The position numbers and the translations under genes are program-made. Source: Gordionus sp. m RMFG-2023 (taxonomy: Eukaryota > Nematomorpha > Gordioida > Chordodea > Parachordodidae). Taken from it: a stretch of DNA of 64,000 nt. Location: positions 20,398,052 through 20,462,051 of the forward strand of contig NC_088776.1 in NCBI RefSeq assembly GCF_954871325.1, given 5' to 3'. Positions 1 through 14,213 of the stretch are shown piece by piece; the first letter of the stretch is position 1, and the number at the start of each line of letters is the position of its first letter. The notes beneath the pieces are model-generated. The model did not search any database. It was given only the letters and a program-made list of their open reading frames with translations, and was not told the DNA's origin.

Positions 1-1053
1 TCTGTAAATACAGTTTTAGCCACATAAAAAGCATTTTTACTATTGTACTTAACGGCAGCATTGTATTATAATATATGAATAACAATTTTATATTGGAATA
101 ATCTTTACATATACTAAAATCCCGAAACTTATTTTTATAAAATCATTCAAAGATTGATGTCAAAATTTTTAACATTATTCATAATCAGATCCTGTGAAAA
201 CATCTGATTAAATTATTTGATATATTTTTATAGGAAACTTAAACAAATTTCTGCAATAATTAAAATCTTTATATATATATTCAATATTTAAAAATTGCAA
301 TGAGATAAATTTTTTATTATAAATGCTGAAAATATACATATCTATAAATTATGCACCATATCTATAAAAACAAACAGTAAAAAATAAAACGTCGGTGGGT
401 CCTAATGACCCATGTATAGATATACAGTTGGATAGGCAAATGCATTAATTGCTTTGTTAATTCAAATTTTCTTACAGTATCTAAGTCCAATCAAGTTTGA
501 AATAAGGATGAACCTTAAAATTTTATAAATTGACCAAGAAAAATTGATATTTGAACTCTCTGATACTGGGTTGATTATTTATTCTGTTTCTTAATCATTA
601 TTTGTAATATTAATCTAGTATATGAAAAAATTATTAATATATTAAATATAATTTAGTATGTTGACCGTCATTCATTGCTTAAAATAAAATTTTGGTTTAT
701 CAAAATAAAGTGGGCATAATATTTAATAAATTGTATTCAAATATTATTTTTCTAATATTAAATAAATGTAAAAAAAAATTATCTCAAAATGTATCTAAAG
801 ATACTTCTAAGAATAGATAATACCTCTAAAAATAGATATATATGCCTCTGAAAATTTATGTAGTTCTAAAAAACCTAAATACAGTAGACACTTTTTATAA
901 AAATATATAGATCTTTTTCTATTAATATAAATAAAAGTCAAAGTAAAACCTTTACTCATGTTGGCCTGTACTTGCCTGAGCCTGTTTTCATGTAGGTATA
1001 AATCGATGAACTTCACAAAAAGCCAAGATTATAATATTAACCGCATATAATTA

Positions 1054-1322
1054 CAGCAGAAACCTACGGGCCGGGCCGTATTTTAATTTTTTTAAATATA
1101 CCCGAGCCGGGCCGTATATTTTAAAACCGAATATTTTAAATTGCTATTATCTATAAAAATTAAAAATAAATGTAATATATCTAAAAAAAATCCAGACCGG
1201 GTCGAAATTTTTCTTAAAAAAAACATGGCTGGGCCTGAAAATATAAAACCCGGTTCGGTCCAGGCTGAAAATTATTTTTTAAAATAAATCCAGGTCAGGC
1301 CGTTCAAATGGTTCCTCTGCAG
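1054..1322. repeat. GGCC-rich MITE copy (family G)
   Basis: About 270 bp built of short runs of the type 'gggccgggcc' separated by A/T tracts. It begins with a GCAGAAACC-like end and finishes with GGTTCCTCTGC, which are inexact inverted ends. Similar copies lie near 14.3, 17.6-19.2, 34.7, 41.0, 47.9, 53.1, 56.5 and 58.6 kb. No clear target duplication is visible, so this is an old copy. Confidence 0.55.
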
Positions 1323-2251
1323 GTTTTGAATTTGAGTAAAAATTTAGATAATGATTTGTTCTTTACCCTAACAATTGCTTATCAGGATATACTTAAATTT
1401 TTCAAAAAAAATTGAATTCTTACATTTGATATTTTTAAATATTATTCTTTTTACATCATGGAGGAGATAAAAAATTGAAGTGGTATAAAAAATAGAAGAA
1501 GGAAATTTTCCGAAATATCCAAACTTAGTTTTATTCTTTACATATATGTTAGAAATTAATACATATGGAACTTTAGTTTTTTATTATAAAAATTAAAAAA
1601 ATGAAAATTTAAAATTATGAACTTATTACCCCTTTGCATTGATTATCATAGCGCTTCTTTATTTTTGGATATTTAAATTTTTTTAATTCTAAGTAAATAA
1701 ATGAAAATAAATAATCAAAGTGCTTGGAATTTTTCCTTACTCAGGATTAAAAATACTGAAAGCTTTAAGAATTTACAATTAAAAAATAATATTAAACGAT
1801 TTTGCTAAATAAAATTTTGATTTTCTTGAATTTTTTATTAAATTTTCCTAGTTCATTTTTTTTGATGATTTTTTAATTTATTCGAATAATATAAACCTAA
1901 AATGCAGATTATATATATAATGTCTTATATAATAAATTTTAAAACAAGTTTCATAAAGATTCATACCATATTTTTTGTAAGTCTTCCAAGTATTATTTTT
2001 TTTACATAAGGAACATTGATATAATATTAATAATACTATAATTCATTTAAAGATTTTGCTCCCCCCCCCCCCTTTTACTTCTTTCCATATTAAATAAAAA
2101 AAAATAATTGCATAAATAATTTCAAAATATTCTATTGGATAAGATAAATTTGTAACTATTTCTGAAGAAAGAGAATATTATGGAAATAAACCATTTGTAT
2201 TCCAGTTTATAATTGTTTTAATTTTTTGTTCTCGATGATTTTATCTATTTC

Positions 2252-2340
2252 ATTAGTGTTGTAAAAAAAAGCCCGATTTATGTCAATTTTAAAAAACGGC
2301 CCGCTTAAGATTTTTGACAAAATAATATTATGATATTGAA
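2252..2340 (+). repeat. Partial TAGTGTTG-type hAT MITE (one end)
   Basis: The sequence opens with TTAGTGTTGTAAAA and continues with cggcccgcttaag and caaaataatattatg blocks. These blocks recur in the same order in the element at 15421-16430 and at about 38205. The opposite end is not found, so this is a fragment. Confidence 0.5.
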
Positions 2341-3805
2341 TAAATTAATTTTAATATAAATAAACGGGTGCATATTTTTTGTTTGGATATTCTTTTTTTT
2401 TGCTCCGCGCTAGTGAATCTTTATTTTCCAATAGTATCCCATGTAACGCTCAAATATATACTTTGAGCCCCTTTCACAGTGATAATTTTCATTTGATATA
2501 CATAGTTTCCTTTTTATAAACGTAGTAACCTTTTTAAGAAAAATATATTGTTTTCACTGTTTTTTAAGAAAAGAGACATTATATTTTTTAAAGAAATCAC
2601 AATGTTTCTGAAAAAAGACATTTTGAATTGCTAAATTATTCTATTGGACTTGACTCTGCAAAATTAATCGTTTAAAATGAATGATAGCCTAAATGCTCAC
2701 TGGAAATAAACCAAAACATTGATTTTTTTTAAACGATAATCTAACCTTGGTAACATATGATAATAATGCCCTCGCTCGTAGGCGCCACAAATAATCGGTC
2801 TCGCTTAATTGGTATCTTTTTAGTTTGAGCTGAAACAAATCTGTCTATAGTCATTATTAAATTAAGATAAGCCAATTACGACGGGTGTGTTTGGGTTCAC
2901 TGGTGTGTAAGATTTGACGAGGCACAGATTAAAATTTAATTTCGTAAAATTATATGTGAGGTATTAAGATAGAGGGAGTAAGGCATCTCCTGCGCTTATT
3001 TTATTTTTATTTTGCATTTTCTGTTCATCATCGCATCACATTATATAGTTCAAATATTAAAATCGAATCTTACTATTCATAAAAATCTTAGAAAGAAGAA
3101 AATTTTCTACATTCAGAAGGGCAAATTTATGAAAGAATTTAGCCAGTTAAATATTTATATATCAAATATAAATTTATATTAGAATAAATATAAAATATTT
3201 CAGGCTATTTAACCATTAGTTAAAACCTTTAAGATCCTTGGGGTGAACTACATATATGAATTTTATAACTAACTCCGAAATATGTACAATTCCCCTCGAA
3301 AAACCTCAAATGATTTAGAGAATTTTTCGGAAGTATATCAAAATAAAATGGCTCAGGTAGATAATTTACTAGACAAAATTTTTAAACAATACAATTATAA
3401 AATTTGACGATTAAAATAATTTAATATTTATTTTAACAAAAACAATATATACCCCTCTTCCCTCTAGAACTTCTGGATTGAAAAAGGGGAATTTAGGAGA
3501 TAAGCATTTCCTTATTAGATTAACATTTGAAAAAAATCTTACTTTTAAATGAATTAATTTAATCCTCAGCCTTTCACTAAGTATATATATAAAGAGTTTG
3601 AATTTTTTAATAAAAGAAAAATTCAATTTCAAAATCATAAAAAATTAGTATATTAAACTTAGCTTTTGAAGTAACTAATATAAGATGCCCATTATCACAC
3701 TGGGACATATTGAAGATATAAATTAATTGACTTTTATATTATAACTGAAAAATAAAATTACATAATAAACTTTAAAAGGGCGGAGTAGTAAAAAAATATA
3801 AATTT

Positions 3806-3839
3806 AAAGAAAAGAAAAGAAAAGAAAAGAAAAGAAAAG
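3806..3839. repeat. (AAAGA)n microsatellite
   Basis: Nearly seven perfect copies of a 5-bp purine unit. Confidence 0.9.
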
Positions 3840-4926
3840 GACATAGGTAATAAAAAATAATAGCTCTTCAAAAAATCACCAATTAAGTCAAGAAGTCACA
3901 AAAAATTCAAGATTTAAAATTTTTTTTTATGTTTCATTCATTTTACAGACACCACCATTCGTTTGTATTTAAAAGGTTTTATTTTTATTAACTAATAAAA
4001 ATCTACTATTTGTAGTCCGATTTTTCAAGGTGTTAAAATTGACTTTTATATCAAGCTTTTTAAAGTTTTAAGGATTTTTTCTAAAAAAAATTATCTAGGC
4101 AATTTTAATTCTTTCGAAAAGGATTTTGGTCACCAGTACACCACATTACTATAGTTCTGTATCTAAAATAACTTTTAAGCTTTTCTTAAAACTTACGGGC
4201 TAGCCTTGCTCTTTATTCCTCTCAAGTATATGCCACTCGATAATATATAAGCTCTCTTTTATGGTTAATCATTACTATGATTTTTTTAACATATTTAAAT
4301 TTCCCTTATAAGGTTCAAAAATAAATGTGCATAAAATAAAGTTGAAAGGATTCTTTCTCAATTAGCTTATGGCCATTTAATGTAATTAAATATAGGAATC
4401 CCCCACCCCCCTTTCTGAAAAAATGAAATGATCTGAATTTTATCTTTTTTTAAATTTTCAAAAATATTTAAGATTTATTTAGTATTTATCGATTAGATTT
4501 TTCACTATTTTTATTATTATTATTCGAAACAATTTTGGAGAATAAGTAAACAAAATTTCAAAAAATTCTTAATTGCATGTTCTAATAAAGGAACAAATTT
4601 ACGACTATATTAGTGTTAAAATCATGATCTGTTGTGCCCTGGTCTTCCTTAAATAGATTTTGAAGCCAAAATGATTACATTATAATAAAATTGTATTTTA
4701 TTATCAATCAACTAATAATTATATAAATAAATAAAGACATAATAATTTGGGTAAAGAATATCTTTCATAAAAATTTGAGCAAAATGTTTGAGGTCATCGC
4801 AATTATTTTATATAATACAAAAAATTATCATATAAAATATAAAAGTGAAGAGAAATCTTATTTTTTATCTTGTCACATAATTATGTAAAGTTATCATTCA
4901 GGAACGATCATGTATATATTCGGTTT

Positions 4927-5949
4927 TTAATCAATATACTGCATATCTTGGTTAATGTGTGGCTGTATTGTTTCATTCGTAGAATCAAAGTTATCATGAT
5001 TGAAAAAGGAATAAAATAGTGGATTTAAATCGGCGTCATTGGCATAAGCATTATTCTGTAAAGAAATACATTCATCCTTTTTTCCTTCAAAACTACTATA
5101 TTGAGGAGTTTTTCCACTATGGGGTTTGTCCTCTGTGCTTGCATTGCTCATATTATCGTTCATGGTAAATGTATTACTTTCACAATCCTCGTCGAATGAA
5201 TTCGTACCATCGGCGAAACATTGTTTTAGATTTTTCAAGTTTTGTATTTGTTCATATAGACTATCACTACTAGCTAAACTTAAGACATCGCTCAATTGGC
5301 TAATGTAATCCACGGCAGCTCTTAGGGTTTCTACCTTAGAGGTCTTTTTATGCTTTTGACACACAGGAACATGCTGTCTTAAGGCGCTGAACCCTTGGTT
5401 GATCAATTTCACTCGGTTTCTCTCTCTCTCGTTTCTCCTTGAGGAATGAGGAACTCTTCTGCCTTCATTTTTATGATGAATTGAGCGTACCCTATTTAAT
5501 TTAAATGTGCCAAATTTTTGAAGAGGTATGTGACGATTAAAAGGAATTTTTGCTGTGGTAGAAATAAAGGTTTTAGACATGTGTGCATATGAATTTACTA
5601 TTCCATTTTCGCCAATATTATCTTCTTTATTTGGTTGCATTTGTGTTTGAGGTGAATAATTTAGACTATTATGTTGCTTATTTTGGTTTAGGCAAAAGGG
5701 GGTTGACCGTGAGTCGTACTTGATTAATTTACCTATATCAGTTCTTGGGTTATTCGAAATTGATTGCGAGGAAGCTTGAGACAGGTGAGGATGGATATTA
5801 TAAGAATACTGATTCGAAATAATTTGTTGATCATGATTAAATCTGCTTTTGGCCCTTTGAAATAGATCGATACTTTGCTTATTATAAGTTCGGTCTTGGG
5901 ATAATGGCGATTCATAATTATAGGCATGATTAATTTTTATAGCCTGCAT
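4927..5949 (-). CDS. ascl: Achaete-scute family bHLH transcription factor (copy 1)
   Basis: A single-exon protein of 340 residues, probably a nuclear proneural transcription factor that binds E-boxes as a dimer with an E-protein. The bHLH domain covers about residues 171-223. It has the basic segment [14 protein letters not shown], first helix [12 protein letters not shown], a short lysine-rich loop, and second helix [25 protein letters not shown] followed by (L/Q)IN, plus [10 protein letters not shown], is the achaete-scute signature and separates it from neurogenin/atonal types. The rest is Asn/Gln/Ser-rich without recognised domains, and the C-terminal part is acidic. The start ATG has A at -3 and lies in an open frame ending in TAA. 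The typical short C-terminal achaete-scute motif is not obvious. Family assignment is firm; orthology to a particular Ascl subgroup is not established. Confidence 0.93.
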   Translation of the reverse strand: MQAIKINHAYNYESPLSQDRTYNKQSIDLFQRAKSRFNHDQQIISNQYSYNIHPHLSQASSQSISNNPRTDIGKLIKYDSRSTPFCLNQNKQHNSLNYSPQTQMQPNKEDNIGENGIVNSYAHMSKTFISTTAKIPFNRHIPLQKFGTFKLNRVRSIHHKNEGRRVPHSSRRNERERNRVKLINQGFSALRQHVPVCQKHKKTSKVETLRAAVDYISQLSDVLSLASSDSLYEQIQNLKNLKQCFADGTNSFDEDCESNTFTMNDNMSNASTEDKPHSGKTPQYSSFEGKKDECISLQNNAYANDADLNPLFYSFFNHDNFDSTNETIQPHINQDMQYID

Positions 5950-8600
5950 ATTTACTTCTATTTTATCGAATCTTTATTTAAATTAAATTCTCATTTATTT
6001 ATTTTTAATTAATTATAAAATAGTTCTTTTTCTATAATGTTTATAAAAAAGTTTTTGTTATAGCTAATTAGAAAAATTAATTTATAAAGTTATAAAAAAA
6101 GGGCAATGGAAAAAAGGGAATAATTTTTTTTTAAATAATAATTACAAATTATAATAGATTACAACTAATTATAAACTAGTGAATTATTATTTAAAAGATT
6201 AATTGTAAAATAAAATAAAGAGTATTTTTTTTTTATCAAATTATCAATGTTCAATTTTTTTTATTGTATAATTATATTTTATCATGATTTATTTTATATT
6301 AAATTAACTATAACTTTAAAAATTTTAACATTATTGAAAAAATAATAAATATTTTTTTTAAAAAAAGAAGCAAAGAAATTTTTTTAAAAAACTAAGTAGT
6401 TATACCTTGCTAGGGATCGGTCACCTTTATTATATCAACTTTAGAAGGATATTTTTTGATTTATCATTTTATTTATCACAAATTGTTAATATATTTTGTC
6501 TGCCAAAAAGGTATTGTCTGCTTAAATAAAAAGTATCATTATTTAATAATTAAATAAAGGAAAAAGTGGGGAAATACTTTAAAAAACTTACCTGTATGTA
6601 TTCGTCACATAATTTTAAGTTATAGCTGATAAAAATACACCCCCCCCCTCCCCTAACTCTCCTCATCCCAAAATATGTATATAATATGTAACTATAAACC
6701 ATAATTTAAAAGTAAATAAGTGAAAAGGGTAAGTGGGCTTCTATGAGCCATTATTTTAAACATAAATTTACTCTACCCCATATTTCTATAGCTTTTTAAT
6801 CCTAATCAAGCTGGTCTGCTGGCTAAAAATAATATTCGTTCTTGGGTATTTAACAAACCAAAATAAATTATAGTAACTAGTTTTTTAGCGGAAAATGAGC
6901 ACTTTGGACTGAGATTTTTTCTTAAATACAGCTCAATTTGAAGAAAACTAATATAAATTAAAACACCTTAATGTTAACGGATTTTTTCCGGCATGCAAAT
7001 TAACCGATGTTTAGCCATTACCCAAACCCAACTATAATGCTTCCCCTTAGAAAAATCCTACCGCCTAGGCTATCAGATTCAGATAGGCTAATTTCATATT
7101 TAAAAAATAATAATTTTTTTTTATGATTTTATTGACAGCTGAGGTATTATAAAATTACCCTGGTTTTTTTTATATTTTTATAAAAAATATATATACATAA
7201 ATTTCGACAAAAATGGTTTCGGATTGGTAGACTACGACGAAAAATAAAGTAGGGGGAGGACTAAACATGCCAATCACAAAATCAATCATGCCTATAAATA
7301 AAGCGTGCCTCCGAGATAGTTTTCGGGATTTTAAAATCACTATATAAAAAAATTAGTTTCTTTTATAGTATAAATTTTTCACACAAAAAAATATAAATCA
7401 TATACTAATTTATATATAATATTATAATTTATTATACAACAATATATTTTTTTAAAAAATAGGAATAAATAAATGATGGCTTTATTACTTTGTATAATAT
7501 ATAATATATATAATTAATTATAAATTGAAAGAAAGCAAAACATGACAAATTTTATGTTCCTTGAATTTATTAAATAAGAGACTTTTTAACCTATTAAATT
7601 AGTGAAATTTAATTATTAAAAAAATTTTATTTCGATTAATAATTATATTTTAATCTTTCCAATTTATAATATCGAACTCAAACGATAAATTTCATTTTTT
7701 TATACATTTTTCTGTGCTTTGCTTTCTTTGACAAAACCCATAACCAATAACTACGGATAAGGAAGAATAAATTTCTGTCTCTTATTCCAGCGAAATTTGT
7801 TAAGCTTCTTTATATTTATTTATACAATTATATTGTATAATGAAAAAATGGCCGGATATTAAACAAATTTGTATTACACAATATTTATCTTAATCTAATG
7901 TCATTGTTATATTACCAGAATATATCCTTCATAATTCATATTCTAAAATTGATGATATAACAAGTAGACTGAGGATCTTCTGAGCCTAGGGTTCTTGGAA
8001 GCCTCAGGTTCTTTGTTAGCCTACTTAAATTAATAGATATTTTTTTACCAAAGATATATAAATATCTTATTTTAAATGCATATGCAGCGTAATTTATTTT
8101 GATATAGAATTAGATAAAAAAAATTAAAAACAATTTATATATGAAATAGAGGAGATCGGAGCAAATCGTCTAAGGGGTACCTTAGTTCAATTTAATTTAC
8201 TCTAAAGCTAATTAAATCAAAGGTTTAAATTAAATTTTATATTACATAAATATGATATACACCTCTCGACACAAAAATATTTGCACTCATTAAAATTTTA
8301 TACTCAAAAAAATATATTTTAATCGCGAAAATGTAAGATTTTATGTTTGATGAATTCAATCTTACTTTTAAAATTTATTACCATAAATAATTTATCAAAT
8401 GAAGGTTTAAACCTTGCTTGTGAAAGTTTTGAATCATCTGTTAATTTTTTTATATTATGCTTTATCACGACTGAGAACTAGGGGCATGTTGAACCATTTT
8501 TATTATAAAAATATAACTTTTTATACAAATTTTTTTTCATAGAAATGTTTATTAGTTCTTCAATTTAGGTTATTTAGTGTTTCCCTTAAAATCCTTATTA
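5950..8600. other. Upstream region of bHLH copy 1
   Basis: AT-rich, non-coding by inspection, with a C run at 6640-6648. One CAGCTG E-box, the core preferred by achaete-scute factors, lies at 7136-7141, about 1.2 kb upstream of the start codon. A CCAAT-type motif and TATAAATA occur on the plus strand near 7273-7298, but they point away from the bHLH gene. No promoter can be assigned with confidence. Confidence 0.4.
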
Positions 8601-9402
8601 TAATTAAACATGGGGAAAATTATGGAACCTGAAAGGAACTGGATGGTTCCAGGAAAGTTCTTGGAACGGTTTCTACATATTTCTGAAACGGTGTGTAAAC
8701 TTTCCGAAAAAGAATATTGGAATTTTTTACATAATTATAAATATGATAATTTTTATAATGGTTCATTCATAAATATTCAATTTTTTTTATTTCAATTCGC
8801 TTTATGAGTGATTTAATGAATTAAATATTTTAAAAACATTTTTTTGTCATATTGGAAATAATTTACATCTCAATGTATGTTAATGTTATGAAGTTAGTTT
8901 TAAAATGTGTTTTTTTGGCTCTCAAATTTATATTAACATCGCTGCAACAAAATATAAATTATGATCTTTCAGAGAATGTCTTAATTAACACCAGTGCTGT
9001 TAAAATAGCGAGTTATTTAAAAAAAAATAGCCATAGCGGTAGCTCGCTACTAATTTAGAAACAATTTTATATAATAAATACATATAAAATTTTAAAATAT
9101 ATTTATAATTAATTTTAAAATCATAATCTTTTTATTTAATTTATATGCAAATAGAGATATGTGAAAAATATTTTTAAAAAAATTCTAAAGTAGCATAAAA
9201 AGTAGCTAATAGCGTGCTACTTTTTTTGTTAAATAGCGGTAGCGATAGCGCGATACTTTTGAAAGTAGCTTTTAACAACATTTATTACTATCTAAATTTT
9301 TTTATATATTATAAAGATTAATGATTGTATAAAATACAACAGAACATATTTTTTGGCCGGAACGAGACAGGAGCGCAAAAATTCTTTCGTTCCAAGTACT
9401 TT
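8600..9402. mobile_element. hAT-type relic related to the 12.9-kb element
   Basis: The left part carries 'ggaacctgaaaggaac' and 'ttccaggaaagttc' blocks. The right part carries 'ggccggaacgagacagg' and 'tttcgttccaag' blocks, as in the element at 12885-13946. The two parts are separated by a second MITE (8992-9283). Ends are approximate and I see no matching target duplication. Confidence 0.45.
8992..9283. repeat. CAGTGTTG-type hAT MITE nested in a relic
   Basis: It opens CAGTGCTGTTAAAATAGCG and closes GCTTTTAACAACATTT, an inexact inverted pair. The interior is made of 'tagcggtagc' and 'agtagctaatagcgtgctac' blocks, the same terminal blocks as in the longer hAT at 17778-19071, so it is a non-autonomous relative of that element. 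Confidence 0.6.
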
Positions 9403-12400
9403 CATTTATTACAATTTCATATATAATGTAAAAATAGGTATGAGTGTAACAAAATGAGATTTTTATCTAAAATTATCAATTATAGTTTTGATTTCATTGA
9501 TATTTGCCTTTTAGAGGTTCGCAGGCATTATTCCCATCTTACATGCTAATCGTCTAGGTTACTTACAATTAATTTTTCCCTAAAATATAATTTTAATTTT
9601 AATTTTAATTAAATTATATAATATAATTTATTTTCTTAATGTAAATATTTTCGGTAATAGAGTTGAAACAGGTTGTTGATTTTTAATTTGACCTGAAATG
9701 ACTTCAATATATATTTTTTTAATTTAAATTTCAAATCAAATATGCGATTTTAACGTCATTTGTAACTAGATTAATAACACATTTGAATATGTGTTTTAAA
9801 TTTTCAAAATGGTGGCACCTCTAGCCAACTCTTATTACGTCGTAATTGTAAATATAATCGTGTTCAAGAAACGTTTGACTTAAATAAATAATCTTTTCAA
9901 AGCATCGAGTTAAATTTTGATTTGATTAGTTTTTTAAAAAATGAGATAGGTGATTTACAAATAATAAAATAATTATTGATAATCTGTATTATATAAAAGA
10001 TTGCTTTTATTTTATATTAAAAATTTATGTCTAAATAGTTTTATTAAATTATGATTTGTTATAAATTAACTAAAGCTTAAAAGCAACTATTTGTCTAAAA
10101 AAATTATATTATTTCAAACTCTACAAATATTTAAATATAAATAGTATGTCTACTTAATCTACTATAAAAAAATTAATAACCTTTTTATAATATAAAATTA
10201 TGCATTATATTTAAATTTATTACTATAAGACATTAAAATTAATATAATGACAAAAAAAATATAATTCTATATTACGTCTCTACATATTTTACTATGTATA
10301 TAATACTTATGACTATAAAAAGATATCATTTACTAAAATAATCCGATTTAAAAAATTAAATTGTTTGTAATGTCATAACAAAAAGTTTAATTATGTATGT
10401 TCTTTGTTTCTATTGATGCTGTTATGTTAAATACACATTATTTAATTAAGCTCATTAGATTAATATAGTTTGTATAATATAATGTAATACAATACAATTA
10501 ATAATTAGAAATGTAAACAAAGATTAAAAAAATTTCAAAAGCTTTTTAAAAAAAAGTGAATATTATTATAAAAGTTTGTTTGAATAAGGGTAAAAAAATT
10601 GAAATATATAAAGGGGCATTTGAGCCCCAAGATCTCCTCTTTTTAAAAGTTTATTGAGACAGAAAATCCAGAAAACCGAATGTGATCAACAGAAAGGCTT
10701 CAAATTACTTTTTAAGTATGAAGGTGGGGAGGGGGGGGGGTGGGGTGCTTTTTTGATCTTTAAAATTAAACTATTAATTATAAAAATAAAAGGTGTTCTT
10801 TTTTATATCAAATCCTGAAAATATATAGTAGGGGAGACAGGGGAGCATGCGAGCCCTAAAGGCAAACGTCATAAAATTAAATCTACATGATAATATTTAA
10901 TAAATAATATCTCACTTTATTCCATTTATTTACTTTTAATTATGCTACACATAAAATTATTTTTTAAGATATGTACTACTTTTTAACAGTATTAATTTAT
11001 CCGAAATTTTTTTTTGGGAAGGATAAGCTATACCCGAGGAAAGCTTTCCTTAAAGGCCCCTTTGAGTTGTAAAATATTGAATATTTTTAAATATATTTAT
11101 ATTATGCAAAAAAGTAAACCCTAATAAAATTATCATAAAAACTTAAATAATATTATTGGCAATTTAAACAAATAAAGAATAGATTAAAATTACAACAGGA
11201 TACGTGTGCCCAAAAAGCGAACCAGTCCTAATTATTATGAAATTTGTAATAGTTCTTCATTTTACAAATTAAACATGTGTTTTTATTATTGTTGTGTTTA
11301 TTATCATTGTTCTTTTTCTTCTTATTATTATTATTATGGTTCTTAGAAACAATTTTCATAGTCCTCTCCTTGGCTTAGGGAGAGAGGGTTCAAATTGATT
11401 ATGATTACTTATTTTTAATACCCTTTCATTTGATATATTTCAGTTAGGGCATAATAGACTCTGGTATTAAAGAGGTAAATTTCTAAGCAAAAGTAAATTT
11501 TAAAAATGACACTCAAAAAGCTCAAATGAACTTCTGAAAAGTTGCCCCAAACCCTAAATTCTTTAAAATAATTTAATTTTATGGTAGTTTAAGTTTACAT
11601 ATATTTTGTTCAAGCAGAGAATCAGTTTATATAGAATATGGTTGGATAATTAAAACCTTTGTTTTTTAATTTTGATTAATTGCAACATTTAAAAAGGTTA
11701 GTTTTGAGGGTATAAATCATATATTATGTTATAAATATTTTATATGGGATCCGATATAAAAAAAATTATAGCAGCATATGCATAATATAGTTATATATTT
11801 AGTTAAAAATTAGTTATTAAAGTTGAATACTCTAGAAAAGATCCCTAAAGTTCCCAATATTTTATTTATATAGACTTTCAGATTAAAATATTATAATAAA
11901 TTTTCTAATAGATCTTTAAATTCATAAAATAAATTTGCCTAAATTAGAAAGTATACCTTAAAATTAATTAAATTCCAATTATCTTGCCTTTACATTTGGA
12001 GTTATATCTTTTGATTTTTGCCTCTCCTTTTATAAATTTTTGCATTTTAAAACAAGGCTTCGACCCTAACTCGGAGCTGTGAAACCAATTCTGTGGACAT
12101 TTTTGCAAACAAAAATAAAATAGGGGGGCTCATGTTGATATTTCCTATATTCAATTTGGTTTTAAATTTTATGGACGTGCAAAAAATATTTTATCTACAA
12201 AATCTTATTATAATTTAGATTTTAAAAATTTATGATTATAAAATTAAGAAAGTTGATTCACATTTTTGAATCTTAACAGAAACCAGCCCGTTTTATTGAA
12301 CTCATTTTGAACCTAAATGGGATTAGTTTTTTTATTCTACACCCGAACATCCCCAAAATATTTGTCCTGCTTTAGTATAATGTTGGATGTTTGAGTAAAA

Positions 12401-12884
12401 TATGGCATTATTGTTATTATTTTGATCGTTGCTTGGAAGGGAATGTTTAAAAGTTATTTTATATGAATTGGATATTAGTCCGTTAGCATTAACTTGAATT
12501 TCACTCTTTGCATTTCTAGAATTTAACTGTCTGCATTTCTATCATATTCTATAAGTTTTAGACGTCTAATTAAAAATTGTTAGGATATTTTAGAATTTGA
12601 ATTAAAATATTCTGAAACAATTTCAAGATTTTGAATCTCGGATCAAGTAATGCCGTAAATTGCTAATGTTCAAAATATTTTAAACATATTTTTTTAATAA
12701 AAATATTAAATAAAAAATTTATATATCAAATAAAAAATTATTCTATCATATATTAAATTATGCTATCAAATATTAAATTATTATAAATAAATTAATTGCA
12801 ATTCGGTTATTGGAAACCTATATCAAGTTTTTGTGCATATTTTCTTTTAGAAAAATAATATCTGAGCTATCCATTGATTTATAT
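9403..12884. other. AT-rich intergenic stretch
   Basis: No gene is recognised. Visible items are a G run (10731-10740), a block beginning 'taggggagacagggg' near 10835 that resembles one near 40520 ('gggagaccgggg'), and an ATT-rich microsatellite near 11318-11336. Confidence 0.5.
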
Positions 12885-13946
12885 CAGGGACATGGAAAGG
12901 AACTTTGAGTAAATTTATGGAACGGGATAACCGCACCATGTATTCTGGAACCTTCCCGGTTCCTGCAATTATTATAAATTTCTTATTTATTTCTATAATT
13001 AAAAAAATAATTTGTTTTAATCCATGTAACAGGTGAGTTTAAGTTCTTTTTATTTTCTAAATTCTTACAAATAGTACACTATAAAATTTTATTCTCAGAT
13101 AAAGTTTGAAAAACTGTAGAAAAATGGTGGCCTCATTAAAACCGTTAAAAAAGCAAGCTCAATGTTTTAAAAAGAGAGCTTACCAGGTGACTTTATAGAT
13201 CAATGAACCAAATGTAAAATAAGGCCTAAAAGTTTAATTCCCTGTTATAACAAGTTGATTTCAACTTTCAACAAAAGGGAAAAAATGCTAATGATTAATT
13301 ACTTTGTCCTACCTTACATCTAGATCCTAGACTTAAATCTCTTTTCAACGAAGAGGAAAATAATATAGCTATAAAATTTAATGGCGACGGGAACATATTA
13401 AAAATTTTAAGAATGAATAAATATAATAAGTAATTCGGATAAATCTTCTAAAGAAGTATAAGTATTTGATGAATTAGAAATGCTTCTATGGTCAAAAGAT
13501 AAAAGAGAAAACATACCAAAAATAACAAAAAGGATGATACTCTAATAGCTATAAAGAAATATCGAGGGTCCAGATAAATTAAAAAATTTTCTAGAATACT
13601 GGGAATACAATAAAAAAAAATATCCTGTATGAATTGGCCCAAATCGTGTTAGCAACTTCATGTAGCAATATAAGTGTTAAACATTGTGTTTTTGACATTC
13701 AAATTTATACCAACACCACAAATAAAAAATATAAATGATAATCGAGAAAATAAATTATTGAGTTGTAATAAGATTCATTTAATAATTAAATAAAGAGTAA
13801 TTAAAATGTTTAGATTTTAAAAAAATAAATTTAGATATTTTTCTAGGAACGTTCCGAAAGGTGAAACGAAACTAAAAGGGAATAATTTTTTGACCTGAAC
13901 TAGAACGGAACAGGAAGGCAAAAAATCCCATTGTTCTTGGTCCCTG
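12885..13946. mobile_element. hAT-type element, ATTTATAT target duplication
   Basis: The left end CAGGGACATGGAAAGGAAC and the right end (inverted) CAGGGACCAAGAACAATGG form terminal inverted repeats. ATTTATAT stands directly outside both ends (12877-12884 and 13947-13954), the 8-bp duplication typical of hAT transposons. The 1.06-kb interior has no recognisable transposase; open frames inside are short and unsupported. It is probably non-autonomous. Confidence 0.8.
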
Positions 13947-14213
13947 ATTTATATATTTATTTTTATTACACTGCGAAATAATAAACCTAAATTCATTGTT
14001 GATCCCATTTGAGAAAGAAATCTACAGTGAATGGATTTAGTAATGCGAAGCGCCAAATAGATCCCATTCTTTTTGAAAGGTTTTAAAGAATTTTTCCCTA
14101 TTTTATTTAGCATATTATTTTTAGAACTTTTGTTGGCATCACGGATACTTTCTTGCATGATTAGTCTGCCGTCAACGGGTAGGACATCTTAATTTTAAGG
14201 TTTTCATTTAATT

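Larger units (their letters stand above)
1..4926. other. Gene-poor AT-rich flank left of the first bHLH gene
   Basis: No coding region is supported here; the open frames are short and have no recognisable product. The stretch holds a GGCC-rich mobile repeat (1054-1322), one end of a TAGTGTTG-type hAT MITE (2252-2340), a 12-base C run (2061-2072) and a pentanucleotide microsatellite (3806-3839). The block at 2760-3010 has no repeat signature and somewhat higher GC, so it could hold regulatory sequence for the bHLH gene to the right, but nothing specific is visible. Confidence 0.6.

Noticed and set aside
5126-5927. Open frames on the other strand or frame within bHLH copy 1
   Set aside because: Shadows of the real gene; no domain and no family resemblance.
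7273-7298. Promoter of bHLH copy 1
   Set aside because: The CCAAT and TATAAATA motifs face right, away from the minus-strand gene.
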